Below, one piece after another: positions 6,285 to 13,039 of a DNA stretch of 13,621 nucleotides. A model generated the notes under the pieces. It was given only the letters and a program-made list of their open reading frames with translations, was not told the DNA's origin and did no database searches. A program made the position numbers and the translations under genes. Within the stretch, counting starts at the first letter, position 1. Every line of letters begins with the position of its first letter. Origin of the DNA: an uncultured Clostridia bacterium (GTDB lineage: Bacteria > Bacillota > Clostridia > Peptostreptococcales > Anaerovoracaceae); assembly GCA_946402595.1 (NCBI GenBank), contig CAMIWY010000010.1, positions 1-13,621 on the forward strand, in the 5' to 3' direction.

Positions 6285-7100
6285 CTATGCCACAGCTACC
6301 GTAGCAATATACTCAGTCCCCTCAGCTGCTGCGATGCCCGGGTCCTCGACTTTCACTTCAGGCTTCATGCCTTCCTCTTCAAGTCCGCGTACAAAATGAT
6401 AGAGCGCTATGCCCATGTCTATCTTCTGCATGTCGCCTACTTCGTCGCTGACATAGCCCTTGTCGTGCTTAAGGAAGAAGTGGTAGGCTCCGTCCTTCCT
6501 GATGATGCGCCACGGCTGCTTGTTGACGGCAGACGGAGCCCATCTTACAAGCTCCATTGCTTTTCTGATGCCGCCCTGCTCAGTGAGCGGGCTCTCCCAG
6601 TCGCCGTCGAAGAAGATCTCACCAAGCGGCTTTCTGTCATCAGCCTTGACGCCCTTTCTCATGAGAGTCTCCTTGAGAGCCCTCTTCGCAGCTGGATAAC
6701 CGACAGGGCTGATGCAAGGCATCCTCTTTCCTTCAGTCAGGCCTGCTGCCTTCTCGAAGTTCTCCCTCTTCATCGTGCCGCCGATCCACACTGTCCCGAT
6801 GCCGAGCGACCATGCATACAGCACCAGCTGCTCCATCGAATAGCCAAAAGCGACATCCGAATACGGCACCTTGTCCACGATGCCTGCAACATACAGCTTC
6901 TCACCCGACAGCACCGGGCTCGAAAGGCCGTAATCCTCGGCACCTAAGAACTTAAATTCAACAGGGATCCCGAACGGATTGCCGGCGCCCGCTTCAGCAG
7001 CGCAGGCCTCGATCTTCGCCCTGTCCTCAGGCGTCAGGTCCCTGCCGTCATATGTCCTTACGCTTTTGCGCCCCATTACCACATCTCTGAAATCTGCCAT
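6285..7100 (-). CDS. Nitroreductase family protein, TM1586-like (duplicated half-domain)
   Basis: This 271-residue protein fits the TM1586-type nitroreductase group, in which two half-domains in one chain form the flavin site that other nitroreductases build as a dimer. The FMN-phosphate contact RKSVRTYDGR lies at 11-20, the GIGTVWIGGT segment at 100-109, and the second-half APSAVNKQPWR at 188-198, typical of this group. The likely role is FMN-dependent NAD(P)H oxidoreduction in the cytoplasm; the physiological substrate is unknown. The gene follows the 125-residue hypothetical gene by 21 bases, with GGGGGA about eight bases before its ATG, so the two are probably one transcript. The downstream cysteine-rich remnant and a hairpin terminator close this unit. 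Confidence 0.88.
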   Translation of the reverse strand: MADFRDVVMGRKSVRTYDGRDLTPEDRAKIEACAAEAGAGNPFGIPVEFKFLGAEDYGLSSPVLSGEKLYVAGIVDKVPYSDVAFGYSMEQLVLYAWSLGIGTVWIGGTMKRENFEKAAGLTEGKRMPCISPVGYPAAKRALKETLMRKGVKADDRKPLGEIFFDGDWESPLTEQGGIRKAMELVRWAPSAVNKQPWRIIRKDGAYHFFLKHDKGYVSDEVGDMQKIDMGIALYHFVRGLEEEGMKPEVKVEDPGIAAAEGTEYIATVAVA

Positions 7101-7121
7101 CAGTATTCCCCCGGTAACAAA

Positions 7122-7499
7122 TCAATCCCATGAATCAGGCTCGAATTTTCTGCTCTTCACTTCCTGTATGTACTTGACATAGGCCTCAGTATCCGCGATC
7201 CTGACGCCCCTTCTTATTGCCTCCTCGAGAACAGGAGCTTTGCCCGCATCGTACTTGTCACCCAGTCTCCACTGGTAGGTGTGCGGGTAGATATCGTCCT
7301 TGTCCAGAGTGTTAGGATCCTGGAGACAAAGCCTCTCGTATTCATAATACAGGCGGTCCATCATCTCCCTGTGCTCGGAGTGAGCAGCATCATGGACATG
7401 CTCCGCCTCTTCAGGCTCTTCAACACGGCCTGCCGCATCTGCAAAATTTCCGTCGAGTACTATCGTATATTTAAAATCCTTCTTAGTCTTGCTATCCAT
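7122..7499 (-). CDS. Unrecognised small acidic protein
   Basis: A 125-residue soluble protein that I do not recognise. It has no signal peptide and no membrane segment. Residues about 1-25 contain a likely beta strand (KYTIVLDGNF), followed by an acidic, His-containing helix-prone stretch (EEPEEAEHVHDAAHSEHREMMDRLYYEYERL, residues 27-57). The C-terminal half has DIYPHTYQWRLGDKYD and a tail rich in charged residues ending in EPDSWD. The four histidines and neighbouring acids between 34 and 43 could bind a metal, but that is a guess. The start is well marked by GAGGGGGA. It lies directly after the terminator of the DUF5131 gene and 21 bases before the nitroreductase, which suggests a joint transcript. 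Confidence 0.75.
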   Translation of the reverse strand: MDSKTKKDFKYTIVLDGNFADAAGRVEEPEEAEHVHDAAHSEHREMMDRLYYEYERLCLQDPNTLDKDDIYPHTYQWRLGDKYDAGKAPVLEEAIRRGVRIADTEAYVKYIQEVKSRKFEPDSWD

Positions 7500-7530
7500 C
7501 TTTCCCCCTCACCGGCATACCGGCATATAT

Positions 7531-7562
7531 ATAAAAGGCAGACCCAGCGATCTGAGTCTGCC
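7531..7562 (-). terminator. Rho-independent terminator after the DUF5131 gene
   Basis: An 11-base stem (7537-7547 with 7552-7562) with a tight 4-base loop is fully paired apart from one G-U wobble on the minus-strand RNA. It is followed by TTTTATATAT. It stands about 70 bases after the DUF5131 stop and 32 bases before the next start codon. Confidence 0.88.
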
Positions 7563-7631
7563 GGTGTGTTCATCCTACACACAGATTGTATATCGGAATC
7601 GGGATTCCTGCAATGTTTTTTCCGTCACAAT

Positions 7632-8501
7632 TCAGTCGCACTTCCCGCAGTCGCTGCACCCGTTGCACACAGGCTTCATTGCGCACTCCTCACAGTGCCT
7701 CCTGAAGTGCGGCACGTACAGCCTCTCCTCCGGGACCGGCAGTCCCCAGCTGTCGACCAGGTCAAAATGCATCGGCTTTCCCTCGTAGTACATCCCCGAC
7801 TTGAAAGCCTGCGTCGCCTGGAGCCTTTTGCCCTTCAGCTCGTAGCGCTTCCCGTCCTTAATGAACACCGTGCCGGTCTCGATGAAGACGAAGGTCACGT
7901 CGTGCGCAGCGCACTCAGCCCTCAGGGATCTCACCCAGTCGAAGTCCAGAGGCCGCCTGCCGCCGTAGTTCTCTCCGCCGCACAGCACCCTTTCGACCTG
8001 CCCGTCCGCAAGATACTTGTCCAGGCTGACCGGCCCTATGAACGGAGCGACCTGCACGCCCTTATGCTTGAAAGGCAGCTCAAGAAGGAGCGGCATCCTC
8101 TCGTCAGCCCTCTTCTGGTTCTCGCAGGTCACATTGAAGAAGATGTTGTCCCATCCGTCTCCCCAGTCAGGCGGCAGACAGTCCGCCACCCTCTGCGGCC
8201 TCTTGGTCAGCAGGTAGAAAATGACATCGCTTCTCTCGCGCATCACATCCCACGCTTCCGGCCGCCACGCGTCAGCCTCCTCCAGAAAGAAGTCCGACGT
8301 CATGCAGACGCTGATCATCTCGCCGCTCTGTATCTTGTACCTGCCCTTCCTGTCTTTCGACAGAGGATACCTGGCGTTGCCAGTACGGTATATCTCGGCA
8401 CCGTCCTTGTCCCTCATCTCGTCGAGGAAGTACATATAGCAGTTCTCACACCCTTCACTGCATTTCACGCACCCGTGCCACGGGTTCCATATATCGTGCA
8501 T
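7632..8501 (-). CDS. DUF5131 / phage Gp37-Gp68-like cysteine-rich protein
   Basis: The 289-residue protein opens with WNPWHGCVKCSEGCENCY, the signature of the DUF5131 (Gp37Gp68) family, with Cys11, Cys14, Cys18 and Cys21. The family has a TIM-barrel look and a cysteine cluster reminiscent of radical-SAM enzymes, but no reaction is established that I know of. Other visible segments are SVCMTSDFFLEEADAWR, FYLLTKRPQR and CGGENYGGRRPLDFDWV, all typical of the family. The C-terminus adds a second cluster: Cys270, 273, 279, 282, 285 and 288 (CxxC, five residues, then CxxCxxCxxC), suggesting an additional metal or iron-sulfur site. Its ATG overlaps the stop of the ACT-domain gene by one base (TAATG). 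No phage genes are nearby, so the phage name reflects only the family. Confidence 0.88.
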   Translation of the reverse strand: MHDIWNPWHGCVKCSEGCENCYMYFLDEMRDKDGAEIYRTGNARYPLSKDRKGRYKIQSGEMISVCMTSDFFLEEADAWRPEAWDVMRERSDVIFYLLTKRPQRVADCLPPDWGDGWDNIFFNVTCENQKRADERMPLLLELPFKHKGVQVAPFIGPVSLDKYLADGQVERVLCGGENYGGRRPLDFDWVRSLRAECAAHDVTFVFIETGTVFIKDGKRYELKGKRLQATQAFKSGMYYEGKPMHFDLVDSWGLPVPEERLYVPHFRRHCEECAMKPVCNGCSDCGKCD

Positions 8502-8878
8502 TACGCCTCTATCTCATACCTTGCTTCTGCGAGCACCTTAAGTGCCTTGTCGAAGTTCTCTTCTCTGGTCAGTATGTAGTCGGTGTTGTAGGTGGATATG
8601 GCGAAGATCCCGACGCCGTTGTCCGCGAGCACTGCAGATATCCTGGACAAAATGCCGATCAGGCTGAAGTCCAGTATCCCGACGATGCGGAAGGCTTTCC
8701 AGCCGTCGTCACGTTCAGTCGTGTTGTCCGGTACTGCCTCGACCGGACATACCAGTGACAGCTCCTCGTCTGTGGTGCCTGTGAATGTGAATGGCTTTGA
8801 GATATCCACCTGTGAATAGTCCTCCACCTTGCATACTGACAGTCTTACATCAAGCATCTTGAGTGTGATTCCGTTCAT
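8501..8878 (-). CDS. ACT-domain protein (ACT_7/CASTOR-like)
   Basis: This 125-residue protein has a C-terminal ACT fold (about residues 60-120) with the typical WKAFRIVGILDFSLIGILSRIS and ADNGVGIFAISTYNTDYILT segments, the pattern seen in stand-alone ACT proteins related to the aspartokinase regulatory domain. The N-terminal half (KMLDVRLSVCKVED and the following strands) is the companion domain usual in these two-part proteins. Such proteins are thought to sense amino acids; no ligand can be named here. GGGAG lies about eight bases before the ATG. Its stop codon overlaps the start of the DUF5131 gene, implying coupled translation, and the pairing hints at a shared process. It is cytoplasmic and of normal length. 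Confidence 0.88.
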   Translation of the reverse strand: MNGITLKMLDVRLSVCKVEDYSQVDISKPFTFTGTTDEELSLVCPVEAVPDNTTERDDGWKAFRIVGILDFSLIGILSRISAVLADNGVGIFAISTYNTDYILTREENFDKALKVLAEARYEIEA

Positions 8879-8930
8879 AACTGTTCTCCCTGTATCGTGA
8901 TCTTGGTTTGCCCCTTACCCTTCGTATCTG

Positions 8931-9488
8931 TTATTTCGCGATGAGCTCTATCGCCCTGGATATCAGTGTGATGATGGTGACCAGCACTGCAATCCACATA
9001 AGTGTAGCCTCTCTGCTCTGTTTGTGTACCCTGAAGAACGGATACGGTCCGTCGAATTTGCGCAGGTAGTTAAGGCATATCATCGTCATGCCGTACACGA
9101 AGGTTATCAGCACCGGCAGTATTATGACTGAGTTGTGCTGCTCCCAGAAAATATACGATGTTACGGATATTACCGGGCACAGCGTGTGATGGTAAAGTCC
9201 GTTCCCGGACAGCATCAGTTTATGGAATCCGCCGCCCATCGGGACCAGAACGCAAAGCGTGATGAGAAATGTCATCGTGAGCATGCAGGTGCTGAGATAT
9301 CTGAGCCCGCACGTAAACTCTCCCGGTCCGAGTGCAAGAAGGCACACCGACGAGAACAACGTGATTATATTCGAGATCTGGGTATAGTAAGCCAGTATCT
9401 TCCAGCGTCTGTCCGTTATGCTTATGGACAGCCCTATTGCCTCAAGCAATATTACTATGCAGTTCGCAACTATTCCAATAACATGCAT
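8931..9488 (-). CDS. Six-helix integral membrane protein, Pr6Pr-like
   Basis: This 185-residue protein is almost entirely hydrophobic, with about six membrane segments. The YYTQISNIITL segment (about 34-44), the HHTLCPVISVTSYIFWE segment (about 99-115, with a paired His after a loop) and DGPYPFFR (about 145-152) resemble the Pr6Pr family of six-helix membrane proteins, itself related in layout to the FAR-17a/AIG1 group. Function is unknown; the conserved His and Trp/Glu positions in related eukaryotic proteins suggest a hydrolase-like site, which I cannot confirm here. The ATG has only a distant GGGGA (about 15 bases), so translation may be weak or the start may differ slightly. Its neighbours are DUF1349 upstream and the ACT gene downstream. 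Confidence 0.7.
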   Translation of the reverse strand: MHVIGIVANCIVILLEAIGLSISITDRRWKILAYYTQISNIITLFSSVCLLALGPGEFTCGLRYLSTCMLTMTFLITLCVLVPMGGGFHKLMLSGNGLYHHTLCPVISVTSYIFWEQHNSVIILPVLITFVYGMTMICLNYLRKFDGPYPFFRVHKQSREATLMWIAVLVTIITLISRAIELIAK

Positions 9489-9547
9489 CAGAGTCTTACC
9501 GTGTCCCCTTCCCCAGTTAATTATCTGTCTTAGTCTCTTTATTTATC

Positions 9548-10153
9548 TTAGTCTTCGTCAGGCGCCTGTCCGTCGTGGGCCTGCCATGCGCATTCCGTCA
9601 TCCCGATGTCACTGAAATACGCCGTGAATGACGAATCCTCAGGCGAGCAAGCATAGATGCCCAGCCTTATCCGTCCTGCGCCCTCGTGCATGTGGCAGAT
9701 CCTCATCTGCTTCCAGCGGCAGCCGTCCTCCGAGTACTCGATCCGGTAGTCGTCTTCTCTCCTGCTCAGGCGGTACCACACCTCGCTTATGTCCGCCGGG
9801 ATCTCAGTCGTCGCCCAGTCAGACCAGCCGTGATTGGTTACCACGCTTCCGAGGTGCTGGAACTCTTCGTTCTCATACTCGACCGAGCCCTTCAGCCAGT
9901 TATCGCTGTCAAGATACATGACGACGCCGCACTGATCGAACCTGTGATGGCTCTCACGGAATGAAGTCCTCACGATAAAGCTGAAGTACCTCTCCTCAGT
10001 CTCCATCTGAAAGACCGGCGCATTGTCGTTGCGGAAGTGATAATAAGTCCGCTGCCACAAATCAGTATGCGGTGCTGTGGTGACAGATATCCCGCCGTCC
10101 GTTATCTCATATGCAGCCGGTTCTCTCGTCCATGTGAATTGATTCAGGTCCAT
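9548..10153 (-). CDS. DUF1349 domain protein (concanavalin-like beta sandwich)
   Basis: The 201-residue protein has the DUF1349/YesU-type pattern: WTREPAAYEITDGGISVTTAPHTDLWQRTYYHF at the N-terminus (8-40), the FDQCGVVMYLDSDNWLKGSVEYENE segment (about 72-96), SDWATTEIP, and the YRIEYSEDGCRWKQMRICHM segment, ending in LGIYACSPED and an F-x-A-Y-F-S-D motif. These are the alternating strands of a lectin-like beta sandwich. No signal peptide is visible, so it is probably cytoplasmic; the family is often described as sugar-related, but the role is not established. GAGAGGGG lies six or seven bases before the ATG. It follows the aldo/keto reductase gene by 60 bases, and read-through from it seems possible. 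Confidence 0.88.
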   Translation of the reverse strand: MDLNQFTWTREPAAYEITDGGISVTTAPHTDLWQRTYYHFRNDNAPVFQMETEERYFSFIVRTSFRESHHRFDQCGVVMYLDSDNWLKGSVEYENEEFQHLGSVVTNHGWSDWATTEIPADISEVWYRLSRREDDYRIEYSEDGCRWKQMRICHMHEGAGRIRLGIYACSPEDSSFTAYFSDIGMTECAWQAHDGQAPDED

Positions 10154-10213
10154 GTGTGCCCCTCTCAGTTATAGTTCAGTGTACCCCTATCGCAGTCCGC
10201 CTGTCCTGCCGCG

Positions 10214-11233
10214 CTACCAGTTCTCATACCGCTCCTGGCGGTCGAGTGCTCTGATCCTGTCCATGTCTTCATCGGCGAGGGCAAAATCAAAGATGTCATA
10301 GTTCTCCTGTATGTGCTCAGGATTGCTCGATCCCGGAATGGTGATGTAGCCGTCCTGTATGTGCCATCTGAGTATGATCTGCGCAGGCGTTTTGCCGTAC
10401 TTTTCAGCCAGCTCAGTTATGACCTCATTGCCGAAGTGATCCTCTGTGTGGCCTCTGCCGCCGAACGGATACCATGATTCAAGGACTATGCCGTACTGCT
10501 TCACGTACTCCTGCAGTTCCCTGTTCTGGTAGTACAGATGGTTCTCGTTCTGGATAACGGCAGGCGTGATCTCGGCAAAGGACAGGACCTCGTCGACCTG
10601 CTCCTTAGTGTAGTAATTGGAGATGCCGATGGACTTCACCTTGCCGTCCTTCACAGCCTGCTCCATTGCCTTGTACACGGATTCGTCGTCCGATCCCGGC
10701 TGGTGTATGAGCATCAGGTCAACGTAGTCAACGCCGAGGTCCCTGAGGGAATCATCGATACCCTGCGCGGCCCTGTCGTAGTCGCCCGGCATTATCTTGC
10801 TCGTGATGAATACGTCCTCACGCTTTACGATGCCCTCATCGATCGCCCGCTGAAGGCCGCGCCCGACGCCGGTCTCGCACTGGTAATAGCGCGCCGTGTC
10901 GATGAGCCTCATCCCGCATTTGAGGGCAGCATATACAGACTCTTCCGCTTCATCGTTGGACAAAGTCCATGTCCCGAGCCCTACTACAGGCATCTCATAT
11001 CCGCTGTTGAGGACCACAGTCCCCTTCTCGAGGTCGAACACTCCGGCACCTTCAGCAGTCCCGCTTCCGGACGCAGAGTTATCTCCGCCGGCACTTTCTT
11101 CCTGTGCTGCTGCTTCACTGTTTTCGTTGTCAGGGACGGCACTGTCTGCACCCTTGCCCGAGCATGCAGTGAAAACGAATAATGCAATGATTATAAGCAG
11201 CGCTATGCAGTTGTTTCTAATTATCTCAGACAT
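10214..11233 (-). CDS. Aldo/keto reductase with lipoprotein signal peptide
   Basis: A 339-residue protein made of a lipoprotein export signal and a complete aldo/keto reductase barrel. Residues 10-22 are hydrophobic and end in a lipobox FTAC with Cys24 as the predicted lipidated residue; a Ser/Gly/Ala/Glu-rich linker of about 40 residues follows. The reductase domain starts near 70 (VVLNSGYEMPVVGLGTW). The catalytic tetrad is intact: Asp112 and Tyr117 in LIDTARYYQCE, Lys146 in FITSK, His177 in LIHQP. The NADPH-binding PGSSNPEHIQEN segment is near the C-terminus. The family normally reduces carbonyls with NADPH in the cytoplasm, so a surface-anchored copy is odd. AGAGGGG precedes the ATG. It lies 21 bases after the nitroreductase gene. 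Confidence 0.93.
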   Translation of the reverse strand: MSEIIRNNCIALLIIIALFVFTACSGKGADSAVPDNENSEAAAQEESAGGDNSASGSGTAEGAGVFDLEKGTVVLNSGYEMPVVGLGTWTLSNDEAEESVYAALKCGMRLIDTARYYQCETGVGRGLQRAIDEGIVKREDVFITSKIMPGDYDRAAQGIDDSLRDLGVDYVDLMLIHQPGSDDESVYKAMEQAVKDGKVKSIGISNYYTKEQVDEVLSFAEITPAVIQNENHLYYQNRELQEYVKQYGIVLESWYPFGGRGHTEDHFGNEVITELAEKYGKTPAQIILRWHIQDGYITIPGSSNPEHIQENYDIFDFALADEDMDRIRALDRQERYENW

Positions 11234-11254
11234 GCTTCCCCTCTGGAGATTATC

Positions 11255-11776
11255 TTAGACTCTTACGATATAGCCTTCCTTACGAGGCTTTGCTGCCGGC
11301 TGCTCGCAGTCTGCGTATCCGAGTGCGACTGAGCAGCTGCCTGTCAGGTTCTCAGGAAGTCCCCACTCCCTGAGGAGTGCTTTGCCCTCTTCCATCTCGA
11401 ACATCTGGCGGCATCTGTGGATCCAGCATGAACCGAGTCCTGCTGCGTATGCTGCATTTACGATGTTAGTCGTTACTGCAGGTCCGTCGAATCCCTGTGT
11501 GAAGCCTTCAGGTGTCTCGAATACGAGCACGATGGTCGGTGCTCCGTAGTATGGATCCATGTCCTTGCCCATTACTGCGGCATTGAGTGCAGCGACTCTG
11601 TCGCGGTATTCAGGAGTCTGGACTGCGACGATCTGCACGCCCTGTGTGCCTGCACCTGTTGGCGCATATGTTCCTGCCTCGAGAACAGCATTCAGCTCCT
11701 CGTCAGTGATCTGCTCAGGCTTGAATTTTCTGATGGCTCTTCTGTTCAAAAGTACTTCAAATGCTTCTTTTTTCAT
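11255..11776 (-). CDS. Nitroreductase family protein (FMN-dependent)
   Basis: This 173-residue protein has the standard short nitroreductase layout: the FMN-phosphate contact NRRAIRKFK (11-19), the APTGAGTQ loop (38-45), a central GAPTIVLVFE strand (78-87), the AAYAAGLGSCWIHRCRQMFE helix-turn (108-127) and a C-terminal SVALGYAD strand (149-156). The active enzyme is a dimer with FMN between subunits; it would use NAD(P)H to reduce a nitro, quinone or other acceptor in the cytoplasm. AAGGAGAA lies about seven bases upstream of the ATG. It is only 17 bases after the acetyltransferase stop and 21 bases before the aldo/keto reductase, so it sits inside the operon. It is unlike the larger nitroreductase at 6285-7100. 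Confidence 0.92.
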   Translation of the reverse strand: MKKEAFEVLLNRRAIRKFKPEQITDEELNAVLEAGTYAPTGAGTQGVQIVAVQTPEYRDRVAALNAAVMGKDMDPYYGAPTIVLVFETPEGFTQGFDGPAVTTNIVNAAYAAGLGSCWIHRCRQMFEMEEGKALLREWGLPENLTGSCSVALGYADCEQPAAKPRKEGYIVRV

Positions 11777-11793
11777 CTCTATTTCTCCTTGAG

Positions 11794-12345
11794 TTATTCT
11801 CCGAACCCTTCCGGGTCAAGGTACTTTATTATCCTCGCAGGGTTGCCTGCGACGACTGCGTAGTCAGGCACATCTTTTGTGACCACCGATGCGGCTCCTA
11901 CGACAGCATGCCTTCCGACACACAGGCCCGGCAGCACAGTAGCTCCGGCTCCGATCCATGCGTCTTCTTTAATGAGTACAGGTTTGCATGTAAGGATCTG
12001 CCTGTCGTACAGGTCGTGATTGTTGGCAAGAAGCTGCACATTGGCAGCTATCTGCACGTCGTCCTCTATAGTGACGCCGCCTCTTGCCATCATGAGTATG
12101 CCGCCGTTTATATAGCAGCGGTCTCCGATGGTGACCATGTCCGGGCAGACTATATGCATAGGCGCACCGACATAGCTGCCTTCGCCGATTTTGCCCTCAA
12201 ACATCTCATGCAGAAGCTGCATGTACTCTTCCGACATCGGCATAGTATGATTGAGCCTGAACTCAAGCTCAGCATACCGCCTTCCCTTCTCAATGTTCTC
12301 AGGATGCGGCTCTCTCATGTCCACTCTGAATTCTGTGCATTCCAT
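11794..12345 (-). CDS. Hexapeptide-repeat sugar O-acetyltransferase (LacA/Maa-like)
   Basis: A 183-residue left-handed beta-helix acetyltransferase. An N-terminal helical region (HPENIEKGRRYAELEFRLNH) is followed by hexapeptide repeats from about residue 55 (IGEGSYVGAP, MVTIGDRCYING, VTIEDDVQIAANV), the NNHDLYD loop with the likely catalytic His110, and the C-terminal IGAGATVLPGLCVGRHAVVGAASVVTKDVPDYAVVAGNPAR block. The family moves acetyl from acetyl-CoA to sugars or related acceptors in the cytoplasm as a trimer. I chose the ATG at 12345 because GAGGGG sits seven bases ahead of it; a TTG at 12387 would add 14 residues but overlaps the previous gene and has no comparable ribosome site. It lies 31 bases after the DUF3267 gene and 17 bases before the nitroreductase. 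Confidence 0.92.
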   Translation of the reverse strand: MECTEFRVDMREPHPENIEKGRRYAELEFRLNHTMPMSEEYMQLLHEMFEGKIGEGSYVGAPMHIVCPDMVTIGDRCYINGGILMMARGGVTIEDDVQIAANVQLLANNHDLYDRQILTCKPVLIKEDAWIGAGATVLPGLCVGRHAVVGAASVVTKDVPDYAVVAGNPARIIKYLDPEGFGE

Positions 12346-12376
12346 TATATGTCCCCTCGTATTCCATTTTTCCTGA

Positions 12377-13036
12377 CTATCTCTCAAATATGACTCCGCC
12401 CGCCTGTGTCGGATGGTCTATGTACACGACCTCTTCCGCGGTGCTCCTGTACCGCAGGATGTCGCGGACTATCATGATGTCACCTGCGGCTGAGTCAGCC
12501 ATTATGATACCCATGAGCTCGACCGACCAGTCCCCGGTCACTATGCCAGCGATCATCGGCACTATACCGAGGATCACAAGAGGCATCAGCGCCCCGAATA
12601 TGTACGCCCCCTTCGAGAGCGGCACCAGGCATGTGCAGTACGGAGTCAGGTACTGCTTCATGATGCCGAACTGAACATCTTTGAACCCGTTCGGGCAGAA
12701 GACAGACCAGCTCAGTCCGTGTATGGCCTCATGCAAAACGACAAACGCCACCATGTATGCCATGAATCTCAGGAAAGGCGTGAAGATGCCTTCCCACATG
12801 CCCCAGCCGTGTCTGAGGTAGAAGAGTCCTCCTCCGATGAGAAAGAGCGGTATCAGCAGCAGGATGCCGAACTTATTCGCCTCCATGATGCTCACGGTAA
12901 GGTCGGTCCGCCTGAACCCCTCCTCAGCCATCTTTTCAGAAGTCACCTCAAAACGCTCGAGCCGCTTTTCCTCAGCAGGGCTCAGCTTTCTAGCCTTCTC
13001 CTGTTCGTCGTTGTTCCCGAAGCCCTTCTTCTTCAT
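12377..13036 (-). CDS. DUF3267 membrane protein, putative zinc metallopeptidase
   Basis: The 219-residue protein carries the HExxH zinc motif HEAIHGLSW (102-110) at the end of a hydrophobic helix and an SAAGDIMI segment (182-189) whose Asp186 is the likely third metal ligand, the pattern of DUF3267 (putative zincin peptidase). About four membrane segments are visible (about 56-74, 88-103, 144-165 and 170-190). An amphipathic, charged N-terminal region of about 45 residues lies in front, so the N-terminus is probably cytoplasmic. The family is predicted to cleave substrates within or near the membrane; no substrate is known to me. The start lies three bases from the stop of the preceding AAA+ gene, with GAGG nine bases upstream, so the two genes are closely coupled. 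Confidence 0.9.
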   Translation of the reverse strand: MKKKGFGNNDEQEKARKLSPAEEKRLERFEVTSEKMAEEGFRRTDLTVSIMEANKFGILLLIPLFLIGGGLFYLRHGWGMWEGIFTPFLRFMAYMVAFVVLHEAIHGLSWSVFCPNGFKDVQFGIMKQYLTPYCTCLVPLSKGAYIFGALMPLVILGIVPMIAGIVTGDWSVELMGIIMADSAAGDIMIVRDILRYRSTAEEVVYIDHPTQAGGVIFER

Positions 13037-13039
13037 ATC

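Noticed and set aside
7632..8501. Prophage evidence from the Gp37/Gp68-like protein.
   Set aside because: The DUF5131 family is widespread in chromosomes; no integrase, capsid, tail or lysis genes or attachment repeats are present.
7281..8579. A 432-codon plus-strand open frame, the longest in the window.
   Set aside because: It runs antisense through the DUF5131 gene, part of the unrecognised acidic gene and their terminator. The opposing frame has clear family motifs and ribosome sites; this one has no recognisable domain and a composition typical of a shadow frame.
12346..12387. TTG start giving the acetyltransferase 14 extra residues.
   Set aside because: It overlaps the DUF3267 gene and has no ribosome site, whereas the ATG at 12345 has GAGGGG seven bases upstream.
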